Part shown: positions 62,066 to 64,000 of the stretch, one piece after another
Position numbering within the stretch: position 1 is the stretch's first letter
Layout of the letters: every line of letters begins with the position of its first letter
Origin: Arthrobacter sp. 131MFCol6.1
GTDB taxonomy: Bacteria; Actinomycetota; Actinomycetes; Actinomycetales; Micrococcaceae
Reading direction: 5' to 3'
NCBI RefSeq assembly: GCF_000374925.1
Contig: NZ_KB895546.1
Coordinates: forward strand, 171,389 to 235,388
Length of the DNA stretch: 64,000 nt
Position numbers and translations under genes: made by a program
Notes under the pieces: model-generated
Databases searched by the model: none
What the model was told of the DNA's origin: nothing
Seen by the model: the letters and a program-made list of their open reading frames with translations, nothing else

Positions 62066-63568
62066 CTAGATGCGCAGCGGCGACCGGAAACTCAAGGCCG
62101 TGCTGGCGTTCTGCAACTTCGGGCCGATGGCCAGCATTTCTTCGGTGGACCGGAGCAGGGAGTAGTGGTTGTAGTTGCCCTGGATAACGGTGCCCGGGAC
62201 CACGGACGGTGCCACCACGAAATTGGGTATCGGAGTATCTTCGTCAAAAAGCACGAATATCGCCGTACGTCCCGCCCGGTAGCTTTGGCTATTCAAGATG
62301 ACCGGCAGCCATTGCGAGAGCCAGGTGTCGCCCGTCGCGACGCTGCAGTCATGCATGTCATTGCAAACATTCGGCACCACCACGGAGAAATTCGGCAGAG
62401 TGTTGTTGGCCAGGTCGCCTGCCAACTGCCCCGCGCTGACGGTGCCCAGGGGCACATTGTTGACCGCGCATGCCGCCCTGTCCCCCGTCCCTTGGTAGTA
62501 GATTTCGGGGTTGTGCCGCTCGGCATACAGGCCGGACGCGCTCAGCCGGCAGTTCGAAGGCATGTCCTCCATATAGCTCTTGTAGGACTGGCCGGACGTA
62601 CGCACCTGCCGGAAGATATTGTCGGCCGTGATGGGCGGCAGGCCGCTCGGGCTCGAATCGGAAGTGACGCCCTGCGTGCTGCCCGATGTCATGGCAAGAT
62701 AGCTCGGCAACGAGGGCAAACCCAGGCCCGCGTCAGCCCAGGTGGAAACCGACGCGCACTGGTTCGCCTTAGTGCTCATGTACGGCGCGCTGGCGTTCCC
62801 GATGACCTGTGAATAGGTCTTGTTCTCAAAAAGCACCCACATGACGTGGTCGTATTTCGCCGGTGGGGCGGTTGCCGTGCCGCACGGGTTGTCGCCGGGG
62901 GGCGGAGGCGGCGGCGGGGGCGGCGGAGGCGGGGGCGGCGGCGTCGCGTTCGTGGTGACAGTCAATCGAGGCCGTTGCGTGGTGACGGAAGTTTCCTTGG
63001 AACTGTAAATGACGCCGTCAGAGGATGTATTGCTGATGCGGAACGAATACGTCCCGTCACCCTTAATCGCGCCGAAGAGATCAAACTCCACATAGGTGTT
63101 ATCGGCAACAGCGCCGCGCGAAGCCACAATCGGCGTTTCCGCAACGGGCGCGTTGTTGAAGGTGATCGTGTTCTCACTCCAGGAGTTGTTGAGGACCCGT
63201 CGGACTTGGCCGCCTGAGTTGGATGGATCCGTAGCGAACAGTCGGAGCTTGGCACCGGTCACGGTGCTGCCGGCGGTGCCGGTGACCGTGAGCTTGAGGA
63301 AGATCATTTCGACCGGCGAGTTATCAGCCTTGAGGCCTGTTGCGGTGCGGAAATTGATGGTGGGACTGTCGCGCTTCACGACGGCGTCAGCTGTAGTAGA
63401 AAAGGTCAGCGTGGCGGCTTCGGCGGGGCCGGCAATAAGGGAAATTGTGCCGGCCACGAGGAAAAGGACTGACACCAGGGAAATCCATCGGCGCCTCACC
63501 AAGGACCGGCTAAACCGATGCCCTTTCGTACCGTTCTTGCCCAAGGCGAAACCAGGATCTACGCGCAT
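62066..63568 (-). CDS. Secreted phosphoesterase-family protein with a DNRLRE-type N-terminal domain
   Basis: 500 residues. A long N-terminal signal segment (basic start then WISLVSVLFLVAGTISLIAGPAEA) is followed by a DNRLRE-type beta-sandwich (about 50-205: TLTFSTTADAVVKRDSPTINF, MIFLKLTV). A linker of 15 consecutive prolines comes next. The C-terminal phosphoesterase domain (PF04185 type, acid phosphatase/phospholipase C) has YDHVMWVLFENKTYSQVIGN, with the conserved E-N, and the DMHDCSVATGDTWL and FVLFDEDT motifs. It is probably exported and acts outside the cell. AGGAG precedes the ATG by 7 nt. The order is unlike the usual PLC layout. Confidence 0.87.
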   Translation of the reverse strand: MRVDPGFALGKNGTKGHRFSRSLVRRRWISLVSVLFLVAGTISLIAGPAEAATLTFSTTADAVVKRDSPTINFRTATGLKADNSPVEMIFLKLTVTGTAGSTVTGAKLRLFATDPSNSGGQVRRVLNNSWSENTITFNNAPVAETPIVASRGAVADNTYVEFDLFGAIKGDGTYSFRISNTSSDGVIYSSKETSVTTQRPRLTVTTNATPPPPPPPPPPPPPPPGDNPCGTATAPPAKYDHVMWVLFENKTYSQVIGNASAPYMSTKANQCASVSTWADAGLGLPSLPSYLAMTSGSTQGVTSDSSPSGLPPITADNIFRQVRTSGQSYKSYMEDMPSNCRLSASGLYAERHNPEIYYQGTGDRAACAVNNVPLGTVSAGQLAGDLANNTLPNFSVVVPNVCNDMHDCSVATGDTWLSQWLPVILNSQSYRAGRTAIFVLFDEDTPIPNFVVAPSVVPGTVIQGNYNHYSLLRSTEEMLAIGPKLQNASTALSFRSPLRI

Positions 63569-63801
63569 CGTGGGACTCCTATAAGGTCCGGTCGACGCAC
63601 CCTGCGCCTTGGTGGTCCGTAGGAATTCAAACCCTAACCGGTCAAATCCGGCCCCTCAATGCGCATGACCAAAATAGCTGGCCGTTTAAAGGTATTCCCA
63701 AGGTTCCGTCGGTTAAGGAAATGCCCAAGGTTTTTCCATGGTTCTTACGCATGGCCAGGGCTGCCCGGCTGATTCGCCACGTGTTTGTGGGTTAAATGCG
63801 G

Positions 63802-63831
63802 GAGGACCCCAACCTGGTGGTTGGGGTCCTC
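63802..63831 (-). terminator. Terminator of the rRNA operon
   Basis: A 13-bp perfect stem (63802-63814 with 63819-63831) with a 4-nt loop, 13 nt past the 5S 3' end on the minus strand. The 233-nt interval between it and the phosphoesterase start shows no other feature. Confidence 0.85.
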
Positions 63832-63843
63832 GACCTGAATGGT

Positions 63844-63963
63844 GTTCCGGCGGTGACCTACTCTCCCACACCCTCCCGGGTGCAGTACCATCGGCGCTGT
63901 GGGTCTTAGCTTCCGGGTTCGGGATGGGACCGGGCGTTTCCCCCACGCTATGACCGCCGTAAC
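63844..63963 (-). rRNA. rrf: 5S ribosomal RNA
   Basis: On the minus strand a roughly 120-nt 5S rRNA: GTTACGGCGGTCATAGC at the 5' end, the conserved CCGGTCCCATCCCGAACCCGGAAG core, and the 3' arm CACCGCCGGAAC, which pairs with the 5' end. Ends are set by that pairing and are good to a few nucleotides. The sequence beyond 63963 is the 23S-5S spacer; 23S and 16S lie outside the window. Confidence 0.96.
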
Positions 63964-64000
63964 CCTTGCTCCGCCACCGGCCCGTTGGTTGGGGGTGGGG

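Overview
The window is high-GC actinobacterial chromosome, most consistent with a Micrococcaceae member of the Arthrobacter/Pseudarthrobacter group. The pointers are a ZTP riboswitch ahead of glyA-folD, monomeric NADP-isocitrate dehydrogenase, PurN beside a DUF6350 membrane protein, a seven-iron FdxA ferredoxin, several leaderless-type starts (TANNNT about 7 nt before ATG/GTG), and strong GC bias at third codon positions. No phage, transposase, integrase, CRISPR array or tRNA was seen. The genus is inferred from memory of these families; no search was run.

Layout. 0.1-4.6 kb: one-carbon metabolism (folD, glyA with a ZTP riboswitch leader, divergent purU), a small methyltransferase and a gamma-carbonic anhydrase. 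4.6-10.5 kb: an amino-acid permease and an IaaM-like flavin monooxygenase in one operon, a divergent PucR regulator and a nitrilase-family amidase; together they look like an aromatic amino acid to arylacetamide to arylacetate route. 10.7-16.2 kb: a ROK repressor and an MmsA-MmsB-ChvE sugar ABC importer that share a duplicated operator-like sequence. 16.4-19.9 kb: a MacB/FtsX-type ABC exporter pair and a Gfo/Idh oxidoreductase. 20-23.5 kb: a secreted proline-rich repeat protein, a membrane Ser/Thr kinase and an Ala/Lys-rich lipoprotein. 23.7-29.5 kb: icd, a secreted trypsin-like peptidase and purH, the last two separated by an array of paired CATGTCC palindromes. 29.6-35.4 kb: an MFS transporter, a collagen-like secreted protein, purN and three membrane proteins (one unnamed, one DUF6350, one DUF4383).

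35.7-46.2 kb is an accessory catabolic island. It has a divergent MHS symporter and CDA-like deaminase, a decayed regulator remnant, an XRE-cupin regulator, and a tightly coupled operon: FAD oxidoreductase, class III CoA-transferase, crotonase, DapA-family lyase, atypical SDR, ketoglutarate-semialdehyde-type aldehyde dehydrogenase and ferredoxin. Its substrate is unknown; it is the best candidate in the window for an undescribed pathway.

46.3-53.8 kb: a beta-lactamase-fold lipoprotein without its nucleophile serine, an HNH endonuclease, a PaaK-like adenylate-forming enzyme carrying a pentapeptide tandem repeat, a flotillin with an NfeD-like partner, and a GT4 glycosyltransferase. 53.9-60.5 kb: three tandem PAS-GGDEF-EAL proteins, the third visibly degenerate. 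60.7-63.6 kb: an Excalibur protein, an SDR and a secreted phosphoesterase. The window ends in 5S rRNA on the minus strand, the 3' end of an rRNA operon.

Four copies of a 60-77 bp palindrome with CTATCAC/GTGATAG-type arms (one arm variant) lie between genes and mark a dispersed repeat family. All structures were read by eye.
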